DNA from: Thiothrix nivea DSM 5205
GTDB taxonomy: Bacteria; Pseudomonadota; Gammaproteobacteria; Thiotrichales; Thiotrichaceae
Assembly: GCF_000260135.1 (NCBI RefSeq)
Contig: NZ_JH651384.1
Span: 2,607,693-2,671,692, forward strand
Length of the DNA stretch: 64,000 nt
Direction: 5' to 3'
Shown here: in pieces, positions 24,261 to 33,978 of the stretch
Layout of the letters: every line of letters begins with the position of its first letter
How positions within the stretch are numbered: the first letter of the stretch is position 1
Translations under genes and position numbers: made by a program
Notes under the pieces: generated by a model
Databases searched by the model: none
What the model saw: only the letters and a program-made list of their open reading frames with translations
What the model was told of the DNA's origin: nothing

Positions 24261-25613
24261 ATGTCGTTAACGAGCACTTTCAAACAAACCCTGCTGTCAG
24301 CCAGCGTAGCCCTGCTGCTGGGGCTGTCCAGCCTGAGCGCTTCCGCTGAAGAAACCAAGGATGCTGCCAAAGATGCCGCTGCATCCGGCGACACCATCAA
24401 GGTTGGTGTACTGCATTCCCTGTCCGGCACCATGGCGATTAGCGAAACCACGCTGAAAGACACCATGCTGATGCTGATCGACGAACAGAATAAGAAAGGC
24501 GGCCTGCTGGGCAAAAAGCTGGAAGCTGTTGTGGTTGACCCGGCCTCCGACTGGCCACTGTTTGCCGAAAAGGCACGTGAGCTGCTGGAAAAGGATAAGG
24601 TCGCGGCGACTTTTGGTTGCTGGACATCCGTTTCCCGCAAATCCGTGCTGCCGGTTTTCGAGGAAGACAATGGCCTGCTGTTCTACCCGGTACAGTACGA
24701 AGGTGAAGAATCTTCCAAGAACGTGTTCTATACCGGCGCTGCGCCGAACCAGCAGGCAATCCCGGCGGTTGACTACCTGATGAACGATCTGGGCGTGAAA
24801 CGCTGGGTATTGGCAGGTACCGACTACGTGTACCCACGCACCACCAACAAGATTCTGGAAGCCTACTTGAAAGGCAAGGGTGTGGATGAAAAGGACATCA
24901 TGATCAATTACACCCCGTTCGGCCATTCCGACTGGCAGTCCATCGTGGCCGACATCAAGAAGTTCGGTTCCGAAGGCAAGAAAACCGCCGTGGTTTCCAC
25001 CATCAACGGCGATGCCAACGTGCCGTTCTACAAGGAACTGGGCAATCAGGGCATTTCTGCTGAAGACATTCCAGTGGTCGCTTTCTCCGTAGGTGAGGAA
25101 GAGCTTTCCGGCATCGACACCAAGCCACTGGTTGGCCATCTGGCAGCGTGGAACTACTTCATGAGCGTGGATACACCTGAAAACAAAGCATTCATTGACC
25201 AATGGCACAAGTTCATCAAGGATGACAAGCGTGTAACCAATGACCCGATGGAAGCACACGTCATTGGCTTCAACCTGTGGGCCAAAGCGGTTGAGAAAGC
25301 CGGTTCCACCGACACCGATAAGGTTGCTGAAGCCATCATCGGTCTGGAAACCCCCAACATGACCGGCGGCACGGCCAAAATGCTGCCTAACCACCACATC
25401 ACCAAGCCGGTGCTGATCGGTGAAATCCAGGAAGACGGCCAGTTTGAAACAGTCTGGAAAACCGAGAAAGAAGTACCGGGTGACGCATGGTCTGACTTCC
25501 TGCCATCCTCCAAGGTGGTCGAAGCTGACTGGACGGGCGAGAAAACCGGCGGCACGCCGTGCGGCAACTACAACACTGAAACCAAGAAGTGTTCCGGCCA
25601 GAACTACGAGTAA
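24261..25613 (+). CDS. urtA: Urea ABC transporter substrate-binding protein
   Basis: A 450-residue periplasmic binding protein with signal peptide (ASVALLLGLSSLSASA). UrtA hallmarks are KVGVLHSLSGTMAISETTLK, ASDWPLFAEKARELL, FGCWTSVSRKSVLPVFE, FYPVQYEGEESSKNVFYTGA and the C-terminal HHITKPVLIGEIQEDGQF. Binds urea with high affinity for the UrtBCDE importer. It heads the operon behind a sigma-54/NtrC promoter, so it should be induced by nitrogen limitation. A stable hairpin separates it from urtB. Confidence 0.97.
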   Translation: MSLTSTFKQTLLSASVALLLGLSSLSASAEETKDAAKDAAASGDTIKVGVLHSLSGTMAISETTLKDTMLMLIDEQNKKGGLLGKKLEAVVVDPASDWPLFAEKARELLEKDKVAATFGCWTSVSRKSVLPVFEEDNGLLFYPVQYEGEESSKNVFYTGAAPNQQAIPAVDYLMNDLGVKRWVLAGTDYVYPRTTNKILEAYLKGKGVDEKDIMINYTPFGHSDWQSIVADIKKFGSEGKKTAVVSTINGDANVPFYKELGNQGISAEDIPVVAFSVGEEELSGIDTKPLVGHLAAWNYFMSVDTPENKAFIDQWHKFIKDDKRVTNDPMEAHVIGFNLWAKAVEKAGSTDTDKVAEAIIGLETPNMTGGTAKMLPNHHITKPVLIGEIQEDGQFETVWKTEKEVPGDAWSDFLPSSKVVEADWTGEKTGGTPCGNYNTETKKCSGQNYE

Positions 25614-25647
25614 TCCGCTCGTGACAAGACCGGTTTAAAACACCGTT

Positions 25648-25688
25648 GGGTATCTGCCCACCACAGAACTAACCATGGGCAGATACCC
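25648..25688 (+). terminator. Strong hairpin between urtA and urtB (attenuator or mRNA stabiliser)
   Basis: Perfect 13-bp stem GGGTATCTGCCCA (25648-25660) with TGGGCAGATACCC (25676-25688), 15-nt loop. The following bases (CTTTCTTC) are only partly T-rich, so it may be a leaky terminator or a 3' stabiliser that makes more urtA than transporter mRNA. This is a common arrangement for binding-protein genes. Confidence 0.7.
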
Positions 25689-25717
25689 CTTTCTTCACCA
25701 GAACAGACTGGTAACTT

Positions 25718-27391
25718 ATGGCACTGAATATCAAGACAGGATTCACCGTTTTCCTGGCCAGCTTGCTGTTGATCATTGCATCAGCGGTGCAGGCTGATCA
25801 GGAAAGCCCCCCGCCCGCTGAACCCGCTGTTACCGAGCCTGTGGAAACAGCAGAAACAGCCCCTGCCGCCGCCTTGCCGCCGCTGGAACAGGCCGCTGTC
25901 TGGTTGCAGGATTCCGCTTTCACCCAGAAAGCCAAGGCGATTGATTTACTGGCCAGCAGTGGCAATGAACGTGCACAAGACTGGCTGCAAGGCTTGCTCG
26001 ACGGTAAGCTGTATGCGCACAAGCAGGACGCTTTCCTCGCTTTCGTGAAGGGCAGCAAAATTACCAACGCACTGACCGGTGAAGACGTGGCTGACGCCAA
26101 CAAGGCCGATTTCAGCAAAATCACCATCAACAACAGCCTGCGCAAACAGTTGCGTGCGGGCATCGCCAAATTGAGCCTTGCCAGCCCCGATGCCAAGGTG
26201 CGGTTGGAGGCGGTCAACACCATGCTGGATAGCATCGACCCCGACACCGCCGCCTTGTTGCAACAGCTTGCCGACAAGGAAACCGATGCCGAAGTCCGCG
26301 AAGCCATGCAACTGGGCGTGGCCATGTCAGCGCTGAAAAACGGTAGTGAGGCTGAGCAACTGGTGGCGATTGAAACCGTTTCCGGCAGTTTGCACCCCAA
26401 AGTCCGCAGCCGCCTGAATGACCTGACCGTCAACACAGACCCCAAAGTGGCAGAGGCTGCCAAAAATGCTTTGAAAAGCATTGAAGACCGTATTGCCCTG
26501 TACGGCCACGCCGAAACCCTGTTTTTCGGCCTCAGCCTCGGGTCGGTGCTGGTGCTGGCGGCGATTGGGCTGGCGATTACTTTCGGCGTCATGGGCGTGA
26601 TCAACATGGCGCATGGCGAGCTGATCATGTTGGGGGCGTATACCACATGGATGATCCAGCAGTTGCTGCCAAAATACATTGATTACTCCCTGTTCATCGC
26701 TATTCCGGCTGCATTTATTGTCTCGGGCGCGGTTGGCATCCTGATTGAACGCACCGTGATCCGCCATTTGTATGGGCGTCCGCTGGAAACCCTGCTGGCT
26801 ACCTTCGGCATCAGCCTAGTCCTGCAACAACTGGTGCGCACGGTGATTTCGCCGCAAAACGTGCCGGTTTCCAACCCTTCGTGGATGTCGGGTACGCTGG
26901 ACATCAACAACGTGTTTTCCCTGACACTGAATCGGCTGTACATCATCCTGTTCTGCCTGATCGTGTTTGCGGCGCTGTTTGCCATTTTGCGCAAGACCAA
27001 TCTCGGCTTGCAGGTACGCGCCGTGTCGCAGAACCGGGCGATGGCGCGGGCGATGGGGGTGCGTTCCGCACGGGTGGATGCGCTGACCTTCGGGCTAGGT
27101 TCCGGCATTGCGGGTGTGGCGGGTGTGGCGCTCAGCCAGCTGACCAACGTGGGGCCGAACCTGGGGCAGGCTTACATCATCGACTCTTTCATGGTGGTGG
27201 TGTTCGGCGGCGTCGGCAACCTGTGGGGAACGCTACTGGCAGGCATGTCGCTGGGCGTCATCAACAAGGTGTTGGAACCATGGGCGGGCGCGGTGCTGGC
27301 CAAGATACTGGTGCTGGTGTTCATTATCCTGTTTATCCAGAAACGGCCACGCGGGTTGTTCCCGCAGAAAGGCCGCGCAGCGGGGGATTAA
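25718..27391 (+). CDS. urtB: Urea ABC transporter permease UrtB
   Basis: A 557-residue protein. A signal-like N-terminus (FTVFLASLLLIIASAVQA) and a ~230-residue helical, HEAT-like domain precede a LivH-type permease (from about residue 270: LFFGLSLGSVLVLAAIGLAI, FGVMGVINMAHGELIMLGAY, LRKTNLGLQVRAVSQNRAM). Long N-terminal extensions are usual in proteobacterial UrtB, and this one is at the long end. It pairs with UrtC in the inner membrane. urtC starts 3 bp after its stop. Confidence 0.95.
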   Translation: MALNIKTGFTVFLASLLLIIASAVQADQESPPPAEPAVTEPVETAETAPAAALPPLEQAAVWLQDSAFTQKAKAIDLLASSGNERAQDWLQGLLDGKLYAHKQDAFLAFVKGSKITNALTGEDVADANKADFSKITINNSLRKQLRAGIAKLSLASPDAKVRLEAVNTMLDSIDPDTAALLQQLADKETDAEVREAMQLGVAMSALKNGSEAEQLVAIETVSGSLHPKVRSRLNDLTVNTDPKVAEAAKNALKSIEDRIALYGHAETLFFGLSLGSVLVLAAIGLAITFGVMGVINMAHGELIMLGAYTTWMIQQLLPKYIDYSLFIAIPAAFIVSGAVGILIERTVIRHLYGRPLETLLATFGISLVLQQLVRTVISPQNVPVSNPSWMSGTLDINNVFSLTLNRLYIILFCLIVFAALFAILRKTNLGLQVRAVSQNRAMARAMGVRSARVDALTFGLGSGIAGVAGVALSQLTNVGPNLGQAYIIDSFMVVVFGGVGNLWGTLLAGMSLGVINKVLEPWAGAVLAKILVLVFIILFIQKRPRGLFPQKGRAAGD

Positions 27392-27394
27392 GCG

Positions 27395-28507
27395 ATGGGA
27401 ATCCTGAACGTGTTACACAACGACCGGGGTGGCAAGGTCATGCTGGTGGTGCTGACTTTGGCGATGATTCTGGTTCCGGTGCTGAATTTACTGGTTCCGG
27501 AAGGCAGTTTCCTGCACATGCCGACCTATCTGGTGACGCTGATGGGCAAATACCTGACCTATGCGTTGCTGGCAGTGGCGGTGGATCTGGTTTGGGGGTA
27601 TCTGGGCATCCTCAGTCTCGGCCATGGCGCTTTCTTCGCCCTTGGCGGTTACGCGATGGGCATGTACCTGATGCGCCAGATTGGCGACCGGGGCGTATAC
27701 GGCAACCCGGAATTGCCGGATTTCATGGTGTTCCTCAACTGGACGGAGCTGCCGTGGTTCTGGCATGGCTTCGACATGTTCTGGTTTGCGATGCTGATGG
27801 TGGTGTTGGTGCCGGGGCTGCTGGCGTTTGTGTTCGGGTATCTGGCGTTCCGTTCGCGGGTGACGGGTGTGTACCTGTCGATCATTACCCAGGCGCTGAC
27901 CTATGCGTTACTGCTGGCGTTTTTCCGCAATGAAATGGGTTTCGGTGGCAATAACGGGCTGACCGATTTCAAGGATATTCTCGGTTTCAGCCTGCAATCT
28001 GACGGCACGCGGGTGGCGTTATTCGTGTTGTCAGGGCTGGCGCTGGCGGGTGGGTATCTGCTGTGCCGTTACATCATCAACTCCAAGCTGGGGCGCATTG
28101 TGGTCGCTATCCGCGATGCGGAAAGCCGCGCGCGGTTCGTCGGCTACCGGGTTGAGCATTACAAGGTGTGGGTGTTTACGGTATCGGCCATGCTGGCTGG
28201 TGTCGCGGGGGCGCTGTACGTGCCGCAGGTGGGCATCATCAACCCCGGCGAATTTTCCCCGCTGAACTCGATTGAGGTGGTGATCTGGGTGGCCATTGGT
28301 GGGCGTGCTACCCTGTATGGTGCGATTATCGGCGCAATTCTGGTCAACTACGCCAAAACCGTGTTCACCGGGCTGATGCCGGATTCGTGGCTGTTCATGC
28401 TGGGGGCGCTATTCGTGCTGGTGACGCTGTATTTGCCGCAAGGTTTGGCCGGGCTGGCGCAAAATCTTAAATCAAACCGCTGGCTGAGCAGGAGGGCTGA
28501 AGCATGA
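27395..28507 (+). CDS. urtC: Urea ABC transporter permease UrtC
   Basis: A 370-residue LivM-type permease with about ten membrane helices. Typical segments are AVDLVWGYLGILSLGHGAFF, VTGVYLSIITQALTYALLLA, FFRNEMGFGGNNGLTDFKDI and ESRARFVGYRVEHYKVWVFT. Forms the membrane channel with UrtB. Its stop overlaps the urtD start (ATGA), indicating coupling. Confidence 0.96.
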   Translation: MGILNVLHNDRGGKVMLVVLTLAMILVPVLNLLVPEGSFLHMPTYLVTLMGKYLTYALLAVAVDLVWGYLGILSLGHGAFFALGGYAMGMYLMRQIGDRGVYGNPELPDFMVFLNWTELPWFWHGFDMFWFAMLMVVLVPGLLAFVFGYLAFRSRVTGVYLSIITQALTYALLLAFFRNEMGFGGNNGLTDFKDILGFSLQSDGTRVALFVLSGLALAGGYLLCRYIINSKLGRIVVAIRDAESRARFVGYRVEHYKVWVFTVSAMLAGVAGALYVPQVGIINPGEFSPLNSIEVVIWVAIGGRATLYGAIIGAILVNYAKTVFTGLMPDSWLFMLGALFVLVTLYLPQGLAGLAQNLKSNRWLSRRAEA

Positions 28508-29301
28508 GCGAAGGTGAAGGCGCACATCTGCGCACCCTCGAAGCCGGAAAGCCGGACGCCAGCCACACGGCGATCCTGTACCTGGAAGACCTCAACGTCA
28601 GTTTCGACGGTTTCAAGGCCATCAACAACCTGAGTCTGTACATCGACAAGGGCGAATTGCGTTGCATCATCGGCCCCAACGGCGCGGGCAAGACCACCAT
28701 GATGGACATCATCACCGGCAAGACCCGCCCCAATAGCGGCAAGGCATTTTTCGGTCAGACCATCGACCTGTTGCGCATGTCTGAGCCGGAAATCGCCAAC
28801 GCAGGCATAGGCCGCAAGTTCCAGAAACCCACCGTGTTTGAATCGCACAGCGTGGCCGAAAACCTGGAACTGGCCATGCACGGCAACAAAAAGGTCTGGC
28901 ACAGCCTGTGGGCAAAACTGAGCGGCGAACAGCAGGATCTGATTGACGCAACCCTGCAAACCATCGGCCTGACCGACCAATACCACCAGCAGGCTGGGGC
29001 GCTTTCCCACGGCCAGAAACAATGGCTGGAAATCGGCATGTTGCTGGTGCAAAAGCCCTACCTACTGCTGGTCGATGAGCCGGTCGCAGGCATGACCCAC
29101 CAGGAAATGGATCGTACCGCCGAACTGCTCACCTCGCTGGCGGGCAAGCATTCCGTAGTCGTGGTGGAACACGACATGGATTTCGTGCGCTCCATCGCCC
29201 GCAAGGTGACGGTGTTGCACCAGGGCAGCGTGCTGGCCGAAGGCAGCATGGACGAAGTGCAGAATGACCAGCGCGTGGTCGAAGTGTATCTGGGGGAATA
29301 A
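28504..29301 (+). CDS. urtD: Urea ABC transporter ATPase UrtD
   Basis: A 265-residue ABC ATPase of the LivG type. Walker A GPNGAGKTTMMDIITGKTRP, Q/RKFQKPTVFE loop, signature LSHGQKQWLEIGMLL (SHGQ variant usual in UrtD), Walker B YLLLVDEPVAGM and the switch His in VVVVEHDMDFV. A ~25-residue N-terminal extension precedes the domain. One of the two ATPases driving urea import. Confidence 0.97.
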   Translation: MSEGEGAHLRTLEAGKPDASHTAILYLEDLNVSFDGFKAINNLSLYIDKGELRCIIGPNGAGKTTMMDIITGKTRPNSGKAFFGQTIDLLRMSEPEIANAGIGRKFQKPTVFESHSVAENLELAMHGNKKVWHSLWAKLSGEQQDLIDATLQTIGLTDQYHQQAGALSHGQKQWLEIGMLLVQKPYLLLVDEPVAGMTHQEMDRTAELLTSLAGKHSVVVVEHDMDFVRSIARKVTVLHQGSVLAEGSMDEVQNDQRVVEVYLGE

Positions 29302-29997
29302 ATGCTCAAGGTCGAACAACTCAACCAGTATTACGGCGAAAGCCACACCCTGTGGGATCTCAACATGCGGGTGCCGGAAGGGCAGTGCACTGTGCTGATG
29401 GGGCGCAACGGCGTCGGCAAGACCACGTTGCTCCAGTGCATCATGGGGCTGCTCAAGGCACGCGATGGCGCGATCCACTACCAGGGGCAAAACCTGTTGG
29501 GCGTGGACGCCGAAAAACGTGCCAACCTCGGCATTGGCTACGTGCCGCAAGGGCGGCAGATTTTCCCGTTGCTGACGGTGGAGGAAAACCTGCTGATCGG
29601 CTTGCCCGCGCGGCGTGACAAGGTGCGCAGCATTCCGCCGTTCATTTTCGAGCTATTCCCGGTGCTGAAGGAAATGTTGGGGCGGCGCGGCGGCGACCTC
29701 TCCGGCGGCCAGCAGCAGCAACTGGCGATAGGCCGCGCGCTGGTGCTCGACCCGAAACTACTGATTCTCGACGAGCCTACCGAAGGCATCCAACCCAATA
29801 TCGTGGCAGAAATCGGCGACATCATCCGCAAGCTCAACAAGGAGATTGGATTGACCGTGCTGCTGGTGGAACAGAAACTGCCGTTTGCGCGCAGGGTTGG
29901 CGATCGGTTCTGCATCCTCGACCGGGGGCGGCAGGTGGCTGAAGGGGAGATGGGCAAGCTGGATGACGGGCTGGTGCAGCGGTATCTGACAGTGTGA
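29302..29997 (+). CDS. urtE: Urea ABC transporter ATPase UrtE
   Basis: A 231-residue ABC ATPase of the LivF type starting on the base after the urtD stop. Walker A MGRNGVGKTTLLQCIMG, signature LSGGQQQQLAIGRAL, Walker B LLILDEPTEGIQPN and switch region VLLVEQKLPFARRV. Last gene of the urt operon, followed by a hairpin terminator. Confidence 0.97.
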   Translation: MLKVEQLNQYYGESHTLWDLNMRVPEGQCTVLMGRNGVGKTTLLQCIMGLLKARDGAIHYQGQNLLGVDAEKRANLGIGYVPQGRQIFPLLTVEENLLIGLPARRDKVRSIPPFIFELFPVLKEMLGRRGGDLSGGQQQQLAIGRALVLDPKLLILDEPTEGIQPNIVAEIGDIIRKLNKEIGLTVLLVEQKLPFARRVGDRFCILDRGRQVAEGEMGKLDDGLVQRYLTV

Positions 29998-30005
29998 GGA
30001 TGAAG

Positions 30006-30026
30006 AGGGCGTATTGCATACGCCCT
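30006..30026 (+). terminator. Hairpin terminator after urtE
   Basis: AGGGCGTA (30006-30013) pairs with TACGCCCT (30019-30026) across a 5-nt loop, 9 bp after the urtE stop. The T-tract is short (TTGTG), so termination may be incomplete. Confidence 0.65.
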
Positions 30027-30082
30027 TGTGACAGCATGGCAAGATACCCCGCTGGTTTTCTGCGTCGTGCTAAACTCCTCTC

Positions 30083-31651
30083 ATGAGCAGCAACCCGGCC
30101 AGCACCATGCAGCGTAAATCCTTGCCTATCGGCATCCAGACTTTCAGTGAAATCCGCTGCAACAACCACTATTACGTGGATAAAAGCCATTTGGCGGCGA
30201 AGTTGGCCAAGGAGGCCAAGCACTATTTCCTTTCCCGCCCACGCCGTTTCGGCAAAAGCCTGTTCCTCGACACCCTGAAAGAACTGTTTGAAGGCAATGA
30301 ACCGTTATTTGCAGGGCTGGCGGCGCACGACCAATGGGACTGGTCTGTAAAATACCCAGTGTTGCGTTTCAGCTTCGGTGGCGAAAATTTCCGGGAAACC
30401 CAACGTCTCGCCGACACCCTGGATGCACAACTACGCTTGTTTGAAGAGCAGTACCAATTACCCCCGCAAGTGGACAGTATTAGCGGCCGTTTTGCTCACC
30501 TGATAGTGAAACTGCATCAGCAGGCCGGGCAGCCTGTCGTAGTCCTGATTGACGAATACGACAAGCCGATCCTGGACGCTTTGCTATACCCGGAAGTTGC
30601 CCGCGCCAACCGGGATTTCCTGCGCGGTTTCTACGGTAACATCAAGGATTACGACGCACATATCAAGTTCAGCTTCCTGACTGGGGTCAGCAATTTTTCC
30701 AAGGTCAGCCTGTTTTCCGGCTTGAACAACCTGAATGACATCACGTTGGACAAGCGTTATTCGACCGTGTGCGGTTACACCGACAATGATCTTGATAGTG
30801 TGTTTTCGCCAGAGTTGCAAGGGCTGGATCGGGATCAAATCCGCAGTTGGTACAACGGCTATCACTGGCTGGGAGAGGGAGTATATAACCCGTTCGACAT
30901 CCTGCAATTGTTCGACAAACGTGAGTTCAAGAGCTATTGGTTTGAAACCGGTACGCCGACCTTTCTGCTGGATTTGTTGTTCCAGCGGCAAGTTCCCAGC
31001 CTGCAACTGGGGGAAATGATCAGCAGCAGCAGTATGTTGTCGAGTTTTGATGTGGACGACATCACCATCGAGGCGTTGTTGTTCCAGACCGGCTACCTGA
31101 CCATCCACAAGGAGGAAAACCTCGGTGGGCAGTATTTCTACACGCTGGGCTACCCCAACCGCGAGGTTTACCAAAGCCTGAATGAATCGCTGCTGTCGGT
31201 GCTGGTGAAAGACAAGTCCAAGCAGGCAGTGCAAAGCCTGCAATTGTATCGTTTGCTGGAGGCCAATGATTTTGAGGGCTTGAAACGGCTTTTCCATGCT
31301 TTTTTCGCCAGTATTCCCTATCACTGGTACAGCAATAACGATATCCAGAATTACGAAGGCTATTACGCCTCGGTGTTTTATTCCTACTTCGCCTCACTGG
31401 GTCTGAAAGTCACGCTGGAAGACATCACCAATCTGGGGCGGATCGACATGACCCTGCAATTCAATGGGCAAGTCTATATCTTCGAGTTCAAGGTGGTGGA
31501 AATGGCTCCGGAAGGTAACGCGTTGCAGCAAATCAAGGACAGGGCATATGCCGACAAATACCAGGGTTTGCAGCAGCCCATCCATTTGCTGGGGGTCGAA
31601 TTCAGCAAGGCATCGCGCAATATCGTCAGCTTTGAAGTGGAGCACCTGTGA
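30083..31651 (+). CDS. AAA-ATPase-like protein with PD-(D/E)XK nuclease domain (DUF1703 type)
   Basis: A 522-residue protein of the large AAA-ATPase-like/DUF1703 family. N-terminal block [12 protein letters not shown], then a P-loop variant [20 protein letters not shown] (about residue 48), Walker [12 protein letters not shown] (about 153) and the C-terminal PD-(D/E)XK-like site [20 protein letters not shown] (about 453-472; Asp, Glu-x-Lys). These proteins spread by horizontal transfer and are frequent in anaerobes and filamentous bacteria; the physiological role is unknown. The stop overlaps the ung start. Confidence 0.88.
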   Translation: MSSNPASTMQRKSLPIGIQTFSEIRCNNHYYVDKSHLAAKLAKEAKHYFLSRPRRFGKSLFLDTLKELFEGNEPLFAGLAAHDQWDWSVKYPVLRFSFGGENFRETQRLADTLDAQLRLFEEQYQLPPQVDSISGRFAHLIVKLHQQAGQPVVVLIDEYDKPILDALLYPEVARANRDFLRGFYGNIKDYDAHIKFSFLTGVSNFSKVSLFSGLNNLNDITLDKRYSTVCGYTDNDLDSVFSPELQGLDRDQIRSWYNGYHWLGEGVYNPFDILQLFDKREFKSYWFETGTPTFLLDLLFQRQVPSLQLGEMISSSSMLSSFDVDDITIEALLFQTGYLTIHKEENLGGQYFYTLGYPNREVYQSLNESLLSVLVKDKSKQAVQSLQLYRLLEANDFEGLKRLFHAFFASIPYHWYSNNDIQNYEGYYASVFYSYFASLGLKVTLEDITNLGRIDMTLQFNGQVYIFEFKVVEMAPEGNALQQIKDRAYADKYQGLQQPIHLLGVEFSKASRNIVSFEVEHL

Positions 31652-32328
31652 ATAACCTCCCCCCCAGTTGGCAGGCCGCCATCGGTACAGAATTCACCCA
31701 GACCTACATGCAATCACTGGCTACTTTCCTGCAAGCCGAAGAGGCGGCTGGCAAGCTGATCCTGCCACCGGCGGAAAAACGTTTCAACGCGCTGCAAAGT
31801 ACGCCGCTGGATCAGGTGCGGGTGGTGGTTCTCGGTCAAGACCCCTACCCAACCCCCGGCCACGCGCATGGCTTATCCTTTTCAGTGCAGCCGGGAGTCA
31901 GCCCGCTGCCGCGTTCGCTGCTCAACATCAACCGCGAACTGCTGGATGACCTCAGCATCGACAACAGCCATACTGGCCACTTGCAAGCCTGGGCGGAGCA
32001 GGGCGTGTTGCTACTGAACACGGTACTGACAGTGGCGGCAGGCAACGCAGGCAGCCACCAGAAACGTGGCTGGGAAACCTTCACGGATAAGGTGATCCGC
32101 GCCATCAGTGCCCAATCACAGCCGGTGGTGTTCATCCTGTGGGGCAATCACGCGCAAAAGAAAGCGGAGTTGATCGACGGTCAGCGCCATCACGTTATTG
32201 CCAGCGCGCACCCTTCGCCCCTGTCAGCGCGGCGCGGCTTTTTTGGCAGCAAGCCATTTTCACGCGCCAATGCCTTCTTGCAGGCTAATGGTAGAAGCCC
32301 GGTTAACTGGTCGCTGCCTCGCCCATAA
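31648..32328 (+). CDS. ung: Uracil-DNA glycosylase
   Basis: A 226-residue family 1 UDG that removes uracil from DNA. Motifs: [20 protein letters not shown] (catalytic Asp65), [20 protein letters not shown] and [14 protein letters not shown] (His188 with the DNA-intercalation loop). Starts at GTG 31648, overlapping the upstream stop by 4 bp. The 3' end overlaps the convergent guanine deaminase gene by 26 bp. Confidence 0.97.
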   Translation: MNNLPPSWQAAIGTEFTQTYMQSLATFLQAEEAAGKLILPPAEKRFNALQSTPLDQVRVVVLGQDPYPTPGHAHGLSFSVQPGVSPLPRSLLNINRELLDDLSIDNSHTGHLQAWAEQGVLLLNTVLTVAAGNAGSHQKRGWETFTDKVIRAISAQSQPVVFILWGNHAQKKAELIDGQRHHVIASAHPSPLSARRGFFGSKPFSRANAFLQANGRSPVNWSLPRP

Positions 32329-33622
32329 TCCACACCTTGCTGACCACACGGTCATCGCCCAGCATCATCAGCACGAACAGCAATTCGGCAATATCCTGGC
32401 AGTGTTGGCTGCGCCGCTCCAGCAGTGGCGTAGCCTGCGGGTTGAGCAGCACAAAATCCGCTTCCTTGCCCGGCGTGAAGTTACCAATCTTGTCATCCAG
32501 ATACAGCGCTTTTGCCCCGCCCAGCGTCGCCAGATACAGCAACTGGAAAGGCGACAGCTTGTCACCGCGCAACTGGCCGACCTTGTAGGCTTCATTGGCG
32601 GTCTGCAACAGGCTGAAACTACTGCCGCCGCCCACATCCGTGCCCATGCCTACCCGGATGCCGTGCCCATGCATCGCCATCAGGTCAAACAGGCCGCTGC
32701 CGATAAACAGGTTGGAAGTCGGGCAGAAGGAGGCCGCCGCGCCGCTTTCCGCCATGCATTGTCGGTCGGCCTCATCCAGATGGATACAATGCGCGAGCAC
32801 CGAACGTGGTTTCAGTAAACCATGCTGATGATACACGTCCAGATAGCTACGGGTGTCGGGAAACAGTTCGTGTACCCAGGCGACTTCAGCACGGTTTTCT
32901 GCCACATGGGTGTGCAGGTAGACATCGGGGAATTCTTCCAGCAATTGCCCCGCTTTAGCCAACTGTTCAGGGGTGGAAGTCGGCGCGAAACGCGGTGTAA
33001 CAGCGTAAGACAAACGCCCGCGTCCGTGCCACTTTTCGATCAGCGCCTTGCTCTCCCGGTAGCCGCTTTCCGGCGTATCCCGCAGGTATTCCGGGCAGTT
33101 ACGATCCATCATCACCTTGCCCGCAATCATGCGCAGGTTGCGGGACTCGGCGGCGGCAAAGAAAGCTTCCACCGACTCCGGATGCACCGTGCCGAATACG
33201 CAGGCAGTGGTAGTGCCGTTGCGCAGCAGTTCATCCAGAAAGAATTCCGTCACCTCGCGCGCATGTTGCGGGTCGGAAAACTGCCGCTCGGTGGGGAAGG
33301 TATAAGTTTCCAGCCATTGCAGTAGTTGCTCGCCGTAGGCGGCGATCATGTCGGTTTGTGGGTAGTGGATGTGGGTGTCGATCATGCCGGGAATGATGAG
33401 CTGGCCGGGAAATTCCAGCAGCTCGCAATCATCCGGCAGGTTGGCCAGCATCTCGTCGGCAGGCCCAATTGCGGCAACATGGCCGTTTTCCACCACCAGC
33501 ACGCCGTCGGCAAAATAGTCGACGGTGGTGGGGATGGGGCGAATGTCATGACCGGGATCATCCAGTAAATGAATGATCCCGGCGCGGAAGGCTTGTTTGC
33601 CCGTTGTTCCTGTCTGGTTCAT
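32303..33622 (-). CDS. guaD: Guanine deaminase
   Basis: A 439-residue amidohydrolase. It converts guanine to xanthine and ammonia. Seen: [20 protein letters not shown] (metal ligands HxH), the TETYTFPTE-like [14 protein letters not shown] block typical of guanine deaminase, [26 protein letters not shown], and [17 protein letters not shown] with the C-terminal metal Asp. Full length for the family. Divergent from the urease genes, it fits purine nitrogen salvage alongside urea use. Confidence 0.94.
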   Translation of the reverse strand: MNQTGTTGKQAFRAGIIHLLDDPGHDIRPIPTTVDYFADGVLVVENGHVAAIGPADEMLANLPDDCELLEFPGQLIIPGMIDTHIHYPQTDMIAAYGEQLLQWLETYTFPTERQFSDPQHAREVTEFFLDELLRNGTTTACVFGTVHPESVEAFFAAAESRNLRMIAGKVMMDRNCPEYLRDTPESGYRESKALIEKWHGRGRLSYAVTPRFAPTSTPEQLAKAGQLLEEFPDVYLHTHVAENRAEVAWVHELFPDTRSYLDVYHQHGLLKPRSVLAHCIHLDEADRQCMAESGAAASFCPTSNLFIGSGLFDLMAMHGHGIRVGMGTDVGGGSSFSLLQTANEAYKVGQLRGDKLSPFQLLYLATLGGAKALYLDDKIGNFTPGKEADFVLLNPQATPLLERRSQHCQDIAELLFVLMMLGDDRVVSKVWIMGEAATS

Positions 33623-33683
33623 TCGTATTTCCTACGGTTTGGGTATACTGCAAGGTTTCTATGCACGTTATGCTACAAGTAAA

Positions 33684-33700
33684 TGGCCTGAAACCTGCAT
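33684..33700 (+). promoter_or_regulatory. Possible sigma-54 promoter before the first urease cluster
   Basis: TGGCCTGAAACCTGCAT keeps GG and GC exactly 10 bp apart and matches the consensus at most other positions (three changes). It is 37 bp upstream of the His-rich small gene that precedes ureD. Weaker than the other sigma-54 sites in the window. Confidence 0.45.
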
Positions 33701-33736
33701 ATCATTTGGTAGATCATCCTCAGGAGAATTGTATAC

Positions 33737-33967
33737 ATGCAACAGCGCCTCATTTTAGTGCTTTCCAGCCTGATCCTGCTGCTTTCCAACAACGCATTCG
33801 CCCACAATGGCCTGTTCGCCCATCCGCATACCGGCAATGAGATGCTGCATTTGTTCGTGCACATGCTGATGGTGTTGCCGGTAGCGGCTGGGGCATTTTT
33901 CCTGGGGCGTTGGCTGTTCCGCCGCAAGCTGCGGGAAGTAAGCATTCGTTCTGTCAGCAAGCGCTGA
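33737..33967 (+). CDS. Small His-rich membrane protein upstream of ureD
   Basis: A 76-residue protein: signal peptide or first helix (LILVLSSLILLLSNNAFA), a short His-rich stretch (HNGLFAHPHTGNEMLHLFVH), a membrane helix (MLMVLPVAAGAFFLGRWLF) and a basic tail (RRKLREV). It ends 11 bp before the ureD start and is preceded by GGAG. Function unknown; the His cluster and location suggest handling of nickel for urease, which is inference only. Confidence 0.7.
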   Translation: MQQRLILVLSSLILLLSNNAFAHNGLFAHPHTGNEMLHLFVHMLMVLPVAAGAFFLGRWLFRRKLREVSIRSVSKR

Positions 33968-33978
33968 GTGCAGGAGCA

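Noticed and set aside
24297-25397. Long antisense reading frame (366 codons) opposite urtA
   Set aside because: A shadow of urtA codon bias; no ribosome-binding site or recognisable protein, while the + strand encodes a complete UrtA.
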